Part shown: positions 1 through 8,334 of the stretch, in pieces
Numbering within the stretch: the stretch's first letter is position 1
Layout: every line of letters starts with the position of its first letter
Assembly (NCBI GenBank): GCA_036005605.1
Contig: DASYQJ010000251.1
Location: forward strand, 1-64,000
Origin: JALZAA01 sp036005605
GTDB lineage: Bacteria; Actinomycetota; Acidimicrobiia; IMCC26256; JACDBD01
Reading direction: 5' to 3'
DNA: 64,000 bases
The notes under the pieces: model-generated
Databases searched by the model: none
Told to the model about the DNA's origin: nothing
The model's input: the letters and a program-made list of their open reading frames with translations, nothing else
Program-made: the position numbers and the translations under genes

Positions 1-798
1 GCCGTGCACGAGCCGATGGATCGGACGCACGGACAGCTCGTCGTCCGCGAGCTCGGCGGCGAAGGCCATGATCCGTCCTGCACCCGGGTCGTCGATCCCG
101 GCGGCGACACGCTCGTCGCGGTACGCGCACGCAGTCTCGAAACGGTGGTGCCCGTCCGCGAGGACCACCGGCGTCGCGGTGACGGCTTCGGTCACCTGGC
201 CGATGCGCCGCGGATCGGTGAGCGGGAACAGCCGGTGAGTGACGCCTTCGTGGTCCTCGCAGTAGGCGATCAGCGGAACTTCGTGCGGAACGAGCCGGGC
301 GGACAGTCCCTCCGTGAGTGAGAGCACCCAGATCGGGTCGAGGTTCGTCCGGGTCGCCCGCAGGAGCGACAGCCGGTCGGTCTTCGCCGTCGTCATGGTC
401 CGCTCGTGGGGAAGGACGCCGACCGCGGACGGATCGGTCCCCGGGGGCGGAAGGCCGAGCGCGCCGATCACGCCGTGGGTGCGGCGGTACCGGCCGTCCT
501 CGTCCTGGAACAGCATCTCGTAGAGGTAGAAGCGCGGCGGGTCGTCGACGACGAGCGCGCCGTCGCGGTTCCACTCGTCGAGGCAATCGGCCGCCGTCTG
601 GTACCGGTCGCGCCCGTCCTCGCCGTCGCGGGGGAGGATCAGCCGGACGGAGTTGCGCGGATCGGACGACTCGAGCGCCGCCCGGCTGTCGTCGTCGATC
701 ACGTCGTAAGGTGGCGCCGCGACGGGACCGACGTCCGCGGGCGGGCTCTCCTCATCGAGCGCGTAGCGGATCCCGCGGAAGGGAAGGAACTCGGGCAC
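1..798 (-). CDS. DUF1015 family protein (3' end outside window)
   Basis: Unrecognised biochemical role; it belongs to the DUF1015 family of actinobacterial and other cytosolic proteins. The open frame on the minus strand reads from a GTG at 798 and runs off the window at base 1, so only the first 266 codons are visible. The N-terminus VPEFLPFRGIRYALDE and the segment VLADGHHRFETACAYRDE carry the family's typical ADGHHRxET signature. No clear ribosome binding site precedes the GTG, so the start is approximate. It diverges from the TPR gene at 883. Family membership is fairly sure from the motif; function is unknown. Confidence 0.8.
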   Translation of the reverse strand, partial: MPEFLPFRGIRYALDEESPPADVGPVAAPPYDVIDDDSRAALESSDPRNSVRLILPRDGEDGRDRYQTAADCLDEWNRDGALVVDDPPRFYLYEMLFQDEDGRYRRTHGVIGALGLPPPGTDPSAVGVLPHERTMTTAKTDRLSLLRATRTNLDPIWVLSLTEGLSARLVPHEVPLIAYCEDHEGVTHRLFPLTDPRRIGQVTEAVTATPVVLADGHHRFETACAYRDERVAAGIDDPGAGRIMAFAAELADDELSVRPIHRLVHG

Positions 799-882
799 GG
801 GGCGGTTCGCTTTCGTGACGAGGGCAGGCCGCTCGTTCAGATTGTCGCATACCGGTCGCGAGCGGCGGCTGAAGGAAGAGAC

Positions 883-1236
883 ATGGAACCGACCGCCTAC
901 GACGCTTTCCAGGAAGGGTGCCGGCTGCTCGCCAACGCGAGCCCGCACGCGGCGGTCGTGGCCCTCGAGCGGGCGCGCGACCTCGAGCCGGACAAGGGCT
1001 CGATTCGCGAGACCCTGGGCCGGGCGTACTTCCGCACGGGGCAGTTCGCGGCGGCGCGGGCGGAGTTCTCACGGGCGGTGGAGATCGACCCCGTCAACGA
1101 CTACGCCCTGTTCGCCCTCGGGCTGTCGTTGCTGCGCGTCGGGGACCGAAGTGGCGCGCGCCGTCCGCTCAAGCTCGCGGTCGCGATGCGCCCCGAGATG
1201 GACCATTACCGAGACGCGCTGTCCGCCGCCGAGTGA
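883..1236 (+). CDS. TPR-repeat protein
   Basis: Small 117-residue protein that is almost entirely tetratricopeptide repeats: about three helix-turn-helix units, with conserved spacing in ALERARDLEPD, LGRAYFRTGQFAAA and FSRAVEIDPVNDYALF. Such proteins act as protein-binding scaffolds, and no catalytic motif is present. The ATG at 883 follows a GGAAGAG ribosome binding site. Its TGA overlaps the GTG of the next gene (GTGA), implying translational coupling with the HAD phosphatase. M. tuberculosis has the same TPR then HAD phosphatase then tlyA order (Rv1691-Rv1694, from memory). The binding partner cannot be inferred. Confidence 0.85.
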   Translation: MEPTAYDAFQEGCRLLANASPHAAVVALERARDLEPDKGSIRETLGRAYFRTGQFAAARAEFSRAVEIDPVNDYALFALGLSLLRVGDRSGARRPLKLAVAMRPEMDHYRDALSAAE

Positions 1237-2036
1237 CGCCTGACCACCCGGTCGTCTGCTGCGACCTCGACGGCGTGTTGTGGCGCGGGGACGAGCCGAT
1301 CCCGGGCGCCGGCGCCGCAATCACGGGGCTGCGCGACGCAGGGTTCCGAGTGGCGTTCGTCTCCAACAACTCCAGTCAGCCCATCGGCGAGGTTGCCGCC
1401 AAGCTCGCCGCCGCCGGCGTGCCGGCGTCGTCCGACGACGTGATCACGAGCGCGGTATCGGCCGCGACCTTGCTGGCCGCGGGCCTGGATCCGGGTTCGC
1501 CCGTGCTCGCATGTGCCGGACCGGGCGTGGTCGAAGCGCTCGAGGCGGCGGGGCTGCAGCCCGTCACGCGCGAACCGGCCGCCGCGGTCGTCGTCGGCCT
1601 GCATCGGGGGTTCGACTTCGACGAGCTCGACCGTGCCTCTGCTGCCGTGCGCGGCGGTGCCCGGTTCGTGGCCACCAATCTCGACGCGACGTATCCCGTT
1701 CCCGGGGGCATGATCCCGGGGTCGGGAGCGATCGCCGCTGCCGTCGCGACCGCCGCCGGGCATGCCCCGGAAGTCGCCGGGAAACCCGAACGTCCCATGG
1801 TCGACCTGATCCGCGCGCGCTTCGGTTCGTCGGGCCTTGTCGTGGGGGATCGGCCGTCGACCGACGGTGCGCTGGCGACTGCGCTCGGCTGGCCGTTCGC
1901 TCTCGTGCTGTCGGGGGTGACCCAGCGCGATGCTCCGGTCGGGGGCGAGTCGATCCCCGAGCCGTCGCCGCCGTTCGTCGCCGACGACCTCGCCGCGCTC
2001 GTGCCGCAGCTCCTCGACAGAATGACGGGTGGCTGA
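1233..2036 (+). CDS. HAD-superfamily phosphatase, NagD/4-nitrophenylphosphatase type
   Basis: Predicted cytosolic phosphatase of 267 residues. Motif I is DLDGVLWRG near residues 11-19 with both catalytic aspartates. Motif II is FVSNNS near 45. A C2-type cap follows (VVVGLHRGFDFDELDRA), then motif III lysine in AGKPERPMVDLI and motif IV GDRPSTDG near 205. This architecture is that of NagD, phosphoglycolate or nitrophenyl phosphatases, but the substrate cannot be read from sequence. The motif IV aspartate pair is weaker than usual (GDRPSTD rather than GDRLDTD). It starts at a GTG overlapping the TPR stop codon. Confidence 0.88.
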   Translation: MTPDHPVVCCDLDGVLWRGDEPIPGAGAAITGLRDAGFRVAFVSNNSSQPIGEVAAKLAAAGVPASSDDVITSAVSAATLLAAGLDPGSPVLACAGPGVVEALEAAGLQPVTREPAAAVVVGLHRGFDFDELDRASAAVRGGARFVATNLDATYPVPGGMIPGSGAIAAAVATAAGHAPEVAGKPERPMVDLIRARFGSSGLVVGDRPSTDGALATALGWPFALVLSGVTQRDAPVGGESIPEPSPPFVADDLAALVPQLLDRMTGG

Positions 2037-2065
2037 GCGACGCGCGACGCGTCACCGAATCGGCG

Positions 2066-2857
2066 TCAGCGGCCCCATCCCCACTGCGGCGGCTCCGCCG
2101 GGCGAACACGCTGGCGCGGCGGCCCGAACAGCCCCCGAAGCGCGAGGGCGATTCCGGCGCCGGCGACGAACCCGCCGACGTGTGCCAGCCACGCCACGCC
2201 GGAGTTCGGGTTGAAGCTGGTCACGAACTGTGAGCCGAACCAGATCGCGAGCAGGACCGCGGCGGGCAGATAGACGGGCAAGAAGAACAGCAGCGCGATG
2301 ACGGTCAACACTCGTGCGCGCGGCCAAAAGACCAGATACGCGCCCATGACGCCCGCGATCGCTCCCGATGCGCCGATCACCGGCTGCGTCGAGCCGGGAT
2401 CTGCGAGGTAGTGCGCAGCCATCGCTGCTACGCCGACCACGAAGTAGAAGACCGTGAATCCGATGTGACCGAAGTGGTCCTCGACGTTGTTGCCGAAGAT
2501 CCACAGGAACAGCATGTTGCCCGCGAGGTGCAGGATGGAGCCGTGTAAGAACATGGATGCGAAGACCGCGACCCAGACGTTCTTGTCGGGGAAGACCTCG
2601 CGGGAGTCGGTCCTTGCCGCTGCCGTGCAGCTGCCGGTGTTGAGCTCGCGTACCGTGGCCGGCTCGCCTTGATTTAGCTCGCACGGGATCGCGGCGTGCT
2701 CGAGCGTGAACGCGGTGTCCCGCGACGTGCCGAGACGTGTGTCGACGCCGCTGTGGGGTTGGATCAACAGGTACACGAAGACGTTGAGGGCAATGATCGC
2801 GACCGTGACGAACGGGAATCGCTCGGTCGGATTGTCATCGTGGAGCGGGATGACCAT
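2066..2857 (-). CDS. Rhomboid-family intramembrane serine protease
   Basis: Integral-membrane protease of about 263 residues that would cleave transmembrane substrates within the bilayer. It has six or so hydrophobic segments, the catalytic serine in GASGAIAGVMGAY and the histidine in LAHVGGFVAG, plus the HLAGNMLFLWIFGNNVE segment of the second membrane helix. I prefer the ATG at 2857 (MVIPLHDDNPTERFP) because bacterial rhomboids typically begin this way; a GTG eight codons upstream (2881) is possible. A loop of about 45 residues with two cysteines between the first two helices is probably extracytoplasmic. The gene is convergent with the HAD phosphatase and divergent from tlyA. Confidence 0.92.
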   Translation of the reverse strand: MVIPLHDDNPTERFPFVTVAIIALNVFVYLLIQPHSGVDTRLGTSRDTAFTLEHAAIPCELNQGEPATVRELNTGSCTAAARTDSREVFPDKNVWVAVFASMFLHGSILHLAGNMLFLWIFGNNVEDHFGHIGFTVFYFVVGVAAMAAHYLADPGSTQPVIGASGAIAGVMGAYLVFWPRARVLTVIALLFFLPVYLPAAVLLAIWFGSQFVTSFNPNSGVAWLAHVGGFVAGAGIALALRGLFGPPRQRVRPAEPPQWGWGR

Positions 2858-2916
2858 GGCGTTCGCACGATACCGGTCCACCGCGAAAGCCCCACGGCGG
2901 GTAATCTGCGCGCGCT

Positions 2917-3717
2917 GTGCGCCGCCGACTCGATGCCGAACTGGTGCGACGCGGTCTCACCGCAAGCCGGCAGCGAGCGCTCGAGGAGATCGCGGCAGGT
3001 CACGTGCTCGTCGGCGGGCTGCCGGCGCAATCCGCGGCGCGGCGAGTCACTGCCGACGAGTCGATCCGCGTCAGCGGTGAAGGCCCGAGATTCGTCTCGC
3101 GCGGCGGCGACAAGCTCGAGGCCGCGCTGGACCACTTTCACCTGGACGTCACCGGGCGGCGCGCCCTCGATGCCGGCGCCTCGACAGGCGGGTTCACCGA
3201 CTGCCTGCTGCAAGCCGGCGCGGCGCACGTCGTGGCGGTGGATGTCGGGCGCGGGCAGCTGGCGTGGTCGCTTCGAACCGACCCTCGGGTGACCGCTTTC
3301 GAGCGGACCAACGTCCGCAATCTCGCGCCCGACGACATCAGCGGGCGGGTCGACCTGTGCACGGCCGATCTCTCGTTCATCTCGTTGTCCGTGTGCGCGC
3401 CGGCACTGGCTCGATGCACGACCGACGACGCGGACCTGGTGCTGCTCGTGAAGCCGCAGTTCGAGGCGGGGCGCGCCCAGGTCGGCAAGGGCGGCGTGGT
3501 CAGGGACGCCTCGGTGCATCGATCGGTGGTCCGCCGCGTTCGCGACGGTCTCGCGGCTGCGGGCATCGACGCGGTTGCGGCGATGCCGTCACCGCTGCGC
3601 GGCGCGGACGGCAACGTCGAGTTCTTCTTCCACGCCCGCACAGACGGCGCCGGAACCCTCGGTGACGAGGCTCTGGACGCCGCGGTCGATCGTGCGCACA
3701 CCGGAGCGGTCTCGTGA
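2917..3717 (+). CDS. tlyA: TlyA-family rRNA 2'-O-methyltransferase
   Basis: S4-domain (about residues 1-60) plus FtsJ-like methyltransferase of 266 residues. TlyA proteins methylate the 2'-O of cytidines in 16S and 23S rRNA and influence capreomycin sensitivity; some are described as haemolysins. Visible features are SRGGDKLEAAL with the first catalytic lysine, the SAM-binding DAGASTGGFTDCLL, DLSFISL, and KPQFEAGR with the second lysine. The start is GTG 2917; its TGA overlaps the GTG of nadK. The gene order tlyA-nadK-recN is a strongly conserved actinobacterial arrangement. Confidence 0.95.
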   Translation: MRRRLDAELVRRGLTASRQRALEEIAAGHVLVGGLPAQSAARRVTADESIRVSGEGPRFVSRGGDKLEAALDHFHLDVTGRRALDAGASTGGFTDCLLQAGAAHVVAVDVGRGQLAWSLRTDPRVTAFERTNVRNLAPDDISGRVDLCTADLSFISLSVCAPALARCTTDDADLVLLVKPQFEAGRAQVGKGGVVRDASVHRSVVRRVRDGLAAAGIDAVAAMPSPLRGADGNVEFFFHARTDGAGTLGDEALDAAVDRAHTGAVS

Positions 3718-4586
3718 CGAGCGCTGTCAAAACGGTCGGGCTGGTCCCGCATCGTGAGCGCACACGCGCTCACGAACTGGCGGCGCAGACGGCGAAGTGG
3801 CTCACCGACCACGGCGTGTCCGTGCGAGTGCCGGAAGACGACGCCGATCCGTGCGGCCTCGAACACCTGGCGTGCCCGCAGTCCGAGTTCGCGAAGGGGC
3901 TCGACGTCGTCGTGTCGCTCGGCGGTGACGGCACCATGTTGCGCACGGTCGACATGGTCTACGAAGCCGGGGTGCCGGTACTCGGGGTGAACGTCGGCGA
4001 CCTCGGCTACCTGACCGAGGTCGATCCCGACCCCGAAGCAATCGACCGTGCGCTCGAGAAGTTGCTGGCAGGTGACTACGACGTCGCCGAGCGCACTGTC
4101 CTCCAGGTCGACGTGGCGACCAGCGGGCAGGCGTCGGGACGCTGGTGGGCGCTGAACGAGGCCGTCCTGGAGAAGGTGCAGAGCGGTCGCTTGGTCCGTC
4201 TCGACGTGCTCATCAACGGCGCGTTCTTCACTACCTACGCAGCCGATGGCGTGATCGTGTCGACGCCGACGGGGTCGACCGCGTACTCGTTCTCCGCACG
4301 CGGGCCGATCGTGTCGCCGAACCACCGTTGCCTGCTCTTGACGCCCGTGTCTCCGCACATGCTGTTCGACCGGGCGCTCGTGCTCGGCGCGGACGAGGAG
4401 CTCCGCTTCGTCGTGATCGACGAGCGGAGGGCCGTTCTCACCCTCGACGGGCGCGTGCTCGGAACGCTGGAGCCGGACGACACCGTGACGTGCACGGGCG
4501 GCCCGCATCCGGCCCGTATCGTGACGTTCAGCCCGCGCGACTTCCATCAGATCCTGAAGGCCAAGTTCGGCCTCGCCGACCGGTAG
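3714..4586 (+). CDS. nadK: NAD kinase
   Basis: Cytosolic enzyme that phosphorylates NAD to NADP using ATP or polyphosphate. The 290-residue protein has the LGGDGTMLRTV signature, the NVGDLGYLTE segment and the substrate-binding TPTGSTAYSFSARGPIV block, all in normal order, and its length is typical. The GTG start overlaps the tlyA stop by four bases. It sits between tlyA and recN as in mycobacteria (ppnK). No unusual features. Confidence 0.96.
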   Translation: MTSAVKTVGLVPHRERTRAHELAAQTAKWLTDHGVSVRVPEDDADPCGLEHLACPQSEFAKGLDVVVSLGGDGTMLRTVDMVYEAGVPVLGVNVGDLGYLTEVDPDPEAIDRALEKLLAGDYDVAERTVLQVDVATSGQASGRWWALNEAVLEKVQSGRLVRLDVLINGAFFTTYAADGVIVSTPTGSTAYSFSARGPIVSPNHRCLLLTPVSPHMLFDRALVLGADEELRFVVIDERRAVLTLDGRVLGTLEPDDTVTCTGGPHPARIVTFSPRDFHQILKAKFGLADR

Positions 4587-4600
4587 CGAGCGCTCCCGCG

Positions 4601-6232
4601 GTGTTGACCGAGCTGCACGTCGCCGACCTCGGGATCGTCGCCGATCTCACGCTCGTGCTCGGTCGCGGGCTCGCCGCGATCACCGGCGAGACCGGCGCGG
4701 GCAAGACGCTGCTCGTCGAGGCGGTCGAGCTCCTCGTCGGAGGACGCGCCGACACGACGCTCGTGCGCGACGGCGCCAGCGAAGCGCGCGTCGAAGGTCG
4801 ATTCGTCGACGGCGACACCGGCGCGGAGGTCGTGTTGGCGCGCGTCGTGCCGCTGGACGGGCGCAGCCGTGCCTACGTCGACGGGCGGCTCGCAACCGTC
4901 GGCGAGCTCGCCGAGGTGGGCGCCCGTCTCGTCGACCTTCATGGCCAGCATGCGCATCAATCCCTCCTCGCGCCGGCGGTGCAACGCGCCGCCCTCGATC
5001 GCTTCATCGGACCGCCAGCGACCGATCCCCTCGCCGCGCACCGCGCCGCCCGAGCCGAGATGCGACGCATCGACGCCGAGCTCGCCGGACTCGGCGGCGA
5101 CGAGCGGGCCCGTGCGCGCGAGCTCGACCTGCTGCGCTTTCAGATCGACGAGATCGAGGCCGCCGGCCTCGACGACGTGAGCGAGGACGTCGCCCTTGAA
5201 GCCGAGGAGGCACTGCTCGCCGACGCGCTGGCGCACCGCGAAGCCCTGGCGACGGCGTACGGCGCCGTCGAGGGACCGGCGCTCGACGCGGTCGGCGCCG
5301 CTGCGGCGGCGCTCGCGGGCCGCGGTCCGTTCGCAGAGCTCGCCGAGCGGCTCCGCGCCACACAAGCCGAGCTGGCCGAGCTGGGGAGCGAGCTGCGTGT
5401 CGCACGCGACACGGTGGAGGACGACCCGCAGCGACTGGAGGAGATCCGGGTGCGGCGGAAGCTCCTGCGCGAGCTCACGCGGAAGTACGGCGAGACGCTC
5501 GCGGACGTGCGCGCGTACGGCGGGGACACCCGCCGGCGGCTCGCCGAGCTCCAGGCCTACGAGGCGCGAGCCGCCGAGCTCGAACAGGCACGGGAGGCGA
5601 TACGCGCGCAGGCCGTCGAGGCCGCGGCCGCGTTGTCGCGGGCTCGGCAGGCCGGAGCCGGTGCTCTCGCCGAGGCCGTCACGCCGCACCTCCGGGAGCT
5701 CGCGATGCCGGCAGCCGCCTTCACGGTCGTCGTGGAGCCGGGGGAGCCGACCGACGACGGCGCGGACCGGATCACGTTCCTCATCTCCGCCAACCCCGGG
5801 GAGCCGCCTCGACCGCTCGGCAAGGTCGCGTCGGGTGGTGAGCTCTCACGCGCGATGCTGGCAGCGCGCGTGGTGCTCTCCGAGGCGCCGCCCACGCTGG
5901 TGTTCGACGAGGTCGACGCCGGCATCGGGGGTGAGGCGGGAGCCGCGGTGGGCCGTCTGCTCGCCGACCTCGCCGGCGCCCACCAGGTGCTGGTCGTGAC
6001 GCACCTCGCGCAGGTGGCGGCCTACGCGGACGCGCAGGTCGTGGTCGAGAAGCGCGAGCAGGGGAAGCGCACGGTGGCGAGCGCCGAGACGGTGGCCGGC
6101 GAGGAGCGGGTGCGCGAGCTGTCGCGCATGCTCGCGGGGGTCGGAGAGTCCGCGCACGCCCGCAGCCACGCCGCCGAGCTGCTCGATGCCGGTGAGAGCT
6201 TCAAGCGGGCGAGGACCCATGGCGCGGCGTAG
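4601..6232 (+). CDS. recN: DNA repair protein RecN
   Basis: SMC-like ATPase of about 543 residues that acts early in double-strand-break repair. Walker A GETGAGKT lies near residue 33, a long coiled-coil rich in Ala, Glu and Arg occupies roughly 150-370, and the C-terminus carries the ABC signature SGGELSRAMLA, Walker B TLVFDEVDAGIGGEAG and VVTHLAQVA. The start is GTG 4601 (VLTELHVADLGIV) just after nadK; TTG 4604 is a close alternative. The 3' end overlaps the steA start by 14 bp. Confidence 0.95.
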   Translation: MLTELHVADLGIVADLTLVLGRGLAAITGETGAGKTLLVEAVELLVGGRADTTLVRDGASEARVEGRFVDGDTGAEVVLARVVPLDGRSRAYVDGRLATVGELAEVGARLVDLHGQHAHQSLLAPAVQRAALDRFIGPPATDPLAAHRAARAEMRRIDAELAGLGGDERARARELDLLRFQIDEIEAAGLDDVSEDVALEAEEALLADALAHREALATAYGAVEGPALDAVGAAAAALAGRGPFAELAERLRATQAELAELGSELRVARDTVEDDPQRLEEIRVRRKLLRELTRKYGETLADVRAYGGDTRRRLAELQAYEARAAELEQAREAIRAQAVEAAAALSRARQAGAGALAEAVTPHLRELAMPAAAFTVVVEPGEPTDDGADRITFLISANPGEPPRPLGKVASGGELSRAMLAARVVLSEAPPTLVFDEVDAGIGGEAGAAVGRLLADLAGAHQVLVVTHLAQVAAYADAQVVVEKREQGKRTVASAETVAGEERVRELSRMLAGVGESAHARSHAAELLDAGESFKRARTHGAA

Positions 6233-7382
6233 CACGCGTGCGGCGACGACCGTCACCGGAACGGCGCGCATCGACCGCCGGACCAAGGACCTCGTGAAGC
6301 GTCTCCAGCCGGGGGACATCGCCGTGATCAATCACCGTGATCTCGACCGGGTCGCCGCCGAAGGGCTGGTAGGAGCGGGCGTGGGCGCGGTCGTGAACGC
6401 GGGCGAGTCGATCTCGGGCCGGTACCCGAACGGCGGGCCGATCCGGGTCGTGCAGGCCGGCATCCCGCTCGTCGACCGAGCCGGTGAGGACGTGCTCGAC
6501 CGCTTGCACGAGGGCGAGCAGGTTCGCATCGACGGTGCCGAGATCTGGCGCAATGACGAGCTGATCGCCACCGGCGAGGCGCTCTCCGCCGCCGAGATCC
6601 AAGCCTCCATGGACGCGGCGCGCGCCGCGATCGGCGGCGAGCTCGAGCGGTTCGCGGTGAACACCCTCGAGTACATCCAGCGCGAGGCGAAGCTGACGTT
6701 CGAGCCGATCGAGCTGCCTCCGATCAAGACGCAGTTCCGCGGCCGGCACGCCCTCGTCGTCGTGCGCGGCCACGACTACCGGACCGACCTCGCGGCCCTC
6801 CGCCCCTACATCCGCGAGTACCAACCGGTGCTGATCGGTGTCGACGGCGGCGCCGACGCCCTCCTCGAGATGCGGCTCAAGCCCGACATCATCATCGGCG
6901 ATTTCGACTCGGTGTCGGATGTCGCCCTCGGCACGGGTGCCGAGCTCATCCATCACGTGCATCTCGACGGGCGGGCGCCGGGTCGAGAAGCGCTGCAAGC
7001 CTGGGGCGCCCCGTACCACGAGTTCGTCGTCGACGGCACCAGCGAAGACGTCGCCATGCTGCTGGCGTACGAAGCCGGCGCCCAGCTCATCGTCGCCGTC
7101 GGGACGCACGCGTCCATGGTGGAGTTCCTCGACAAGGGCCGCAGAGGCATGTCGTCGACGTTCCTCACCCGGCTCCGGCTCGGCCCGGCGCTCGTCGACG
7201 CCAAGGGTGTGAACCGCCTCTACGAGGGACGGGTCAGGCGGCGCGACATCGCATTGCTGGTGGGATCGGCCATCCTGGCGATCATCGTCGTGAGCATCGT
7301 GTCGGAGCCCATTCACGTCTTCCTGCGGGGGATCGAGCTGACCCTGCGCGACCTGTGGTTCTCGATCTCCGACACGTTCTGA
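6219..7382 (+). CDS. steA: SteA-like putative cytokinetic/envelope protein
   Basis: 387-residue protein with a thiamine-pyrophosphokinase-like fold region (VLIGVDGGADALLEMRLKPDIIIGDFDS split over about 205-235) and a C-terminal transmembrane helix near 345-370. Its family includes the Corynebacterium septation protein SteA, which works with SteB at the division septum; the kinase activity is probably not retained, but that is inference. ATG 6219 follows GAGGA at 6211-6215 and overlaps the recN end. It is followed after 4 bp by the mctB/steB-type gene, the usual pair. Confidence 0.88.
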   Translation: MARRSTRAATTVTGTARIDRRTKDLVKRLQPGDIAVINHRDLDRVAAEGLVGAGVGAVVNAGESISGRYPNGGPIRVVQAGIPLVDRAGEDVLDRLHEGEQVRIDGAEIWRNDELIATGEALSAAEIQASMDAARAAIGGELERFAVNTLEYIQREAKLTFEPIELPPIKTQFRGRHALVVVRGHDYRTDLAALRPYIREYQPVLIGVDGGADALLEMRLKPDIIIGDFDSVSDVALGTGAELIHHVHLDGRAPGREALQAWGAPYHEFVVDGTSEDVAMLLAYEAGAQLIVAVGTHASMVEFLDKGRRGMSSTFLTRLRLGPALVDAKGVNRLYEGRVRRRDIALLVGSAILAIIVVSIVSEPIHVFLRGIELTLRDLWFSISDTF

Positions 7383-7386
7383 TCGC

Positions 7387-8334
7387 ATGATCAACTTCCG
7401 ATTCCACATCGTGTCGCTCATCGCGGTCTTTCTCGCGCTCGCAGTGGGCGTCGTGTTCGGCGCGACGGTCGTGAACAGCGCGATCGTCGACCGACTCAAC
7501 AACCGGATCGACACCGTCGAGGACAACGCGAACAAGCGGAAGGCGGAGAGCGACGAGCTGCGAGGCGAGGTCGGCCAGCTCCAGGGCTACATCGACGGCA
7601 CGAAGGACTTCGCGGTCTCGGGGCGCCTCGACGGCATCACGCTCGCCACGATCGCGACGAGGGGCGTCGACGGCGACTCCGTCAAGCAGACCGTCGAGCT
7701 CGCGCAGCAGGCCGGTGCGAGGGCGCCCGGGATCATCTGGTTGGAGGAGAAGCTGACGCTCTCGGACGCCGATGCGCTGAAACAGCTCGGCGACCTGCTC
7801 GGGAGATCGGGCCAGAGCGCCAAGGCGACGCGGGACGAAGCGTGGAACGCGCTCGCCAGCCGCGTGGCGACCGGCGGGGGAGCGGCCGCGAACGGCCGCG
7901 ATCTTCTCACCGCGCTGGCCGATGACGGGTACATCAGCTTCGAGCCGGTTGGCGACCAGGGTGACAGCCTCTCCGCCGCGTCGTTCACGGGCGGGGACGT
8001 TCGGGTGCTCCTCGTCGACGGACCCAACGGACAGATCGCCGGCAACGAAGTTCTTGCACCGCTCAGCAACGCGCTCGTTGCGAACCGCCTGCGCCTCGTG
8101 GTCGGAGAGGTCTTCGCGGAGAAGGACGGCGGCCCGAAGCGCGGCGCCCTGCTGACGCCCATCCGCGAGAGCGATGGCCTCAAGCAGGCAGTCTCCACCG
8201 TCGATGACCTCGACCGTGTGGAAGGCCACGTCAGCGCCGTGCTTGCCCTGGCCGACCTGAACCGCAACGTGGTCGGACAGTACGGGTACGGCACGGGGGC
8301 GACGAAGAGCGCGCCGGAATGGTCGAACCAGTAG
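7387..8334 (+). CDS. MctB/SteB-type membrane-anchored protein (copper transporter family)
   Basis: 315 residues with a single N-terminal transmembrane anchor (IVSLIAVFLALAVGVVFGA), then a short coiled coil and a large extracytoplasmic domain. The MINFRFHIVSLIAVFLALAVG start is diagnostic of the family that includes mycobacterial MctB (Rv1698, implicated in copper homeostasis) and corynebacterial SteB (partner of SteA). Its place directly after steA supports the SteB-like role, though neither activity can be shown from sequence. The next gene (murJ) begins inside its last five codons. Confidence 0.85.
   Translation: MINFRFHIVSLIAVFLALAVGVVFGATVVNSAIVDRLNNRIDTVEDNANKRKAESDELRGEVGQLQGYIDGTKDFAVSGRLDGITLATIATRGVDGDSVKQTVELAQQAGARAPGIIWLEEKLTLSDADALKQLGDLLGRSGQSAKATRDEAWNALASRVATGGGAAANGRDLLTALADDGYISFEPVGDQGDSLSAASFTGGDVRVLLVDGPNGQIAGNEVLAPLSNALVANRLRLVVGEVFAEKDGGPKRGALLTPIRESDGLKQAVSTVDDLDRVEGHVSAVLALADLNRNVVGQYGYGTGATKSAPEWSNQ

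Noticed and set aside
4547..5689. Minus-strand frame of 380 codons opposite recN
   Set aside because: Low-complexity shadow of recN; no domain.
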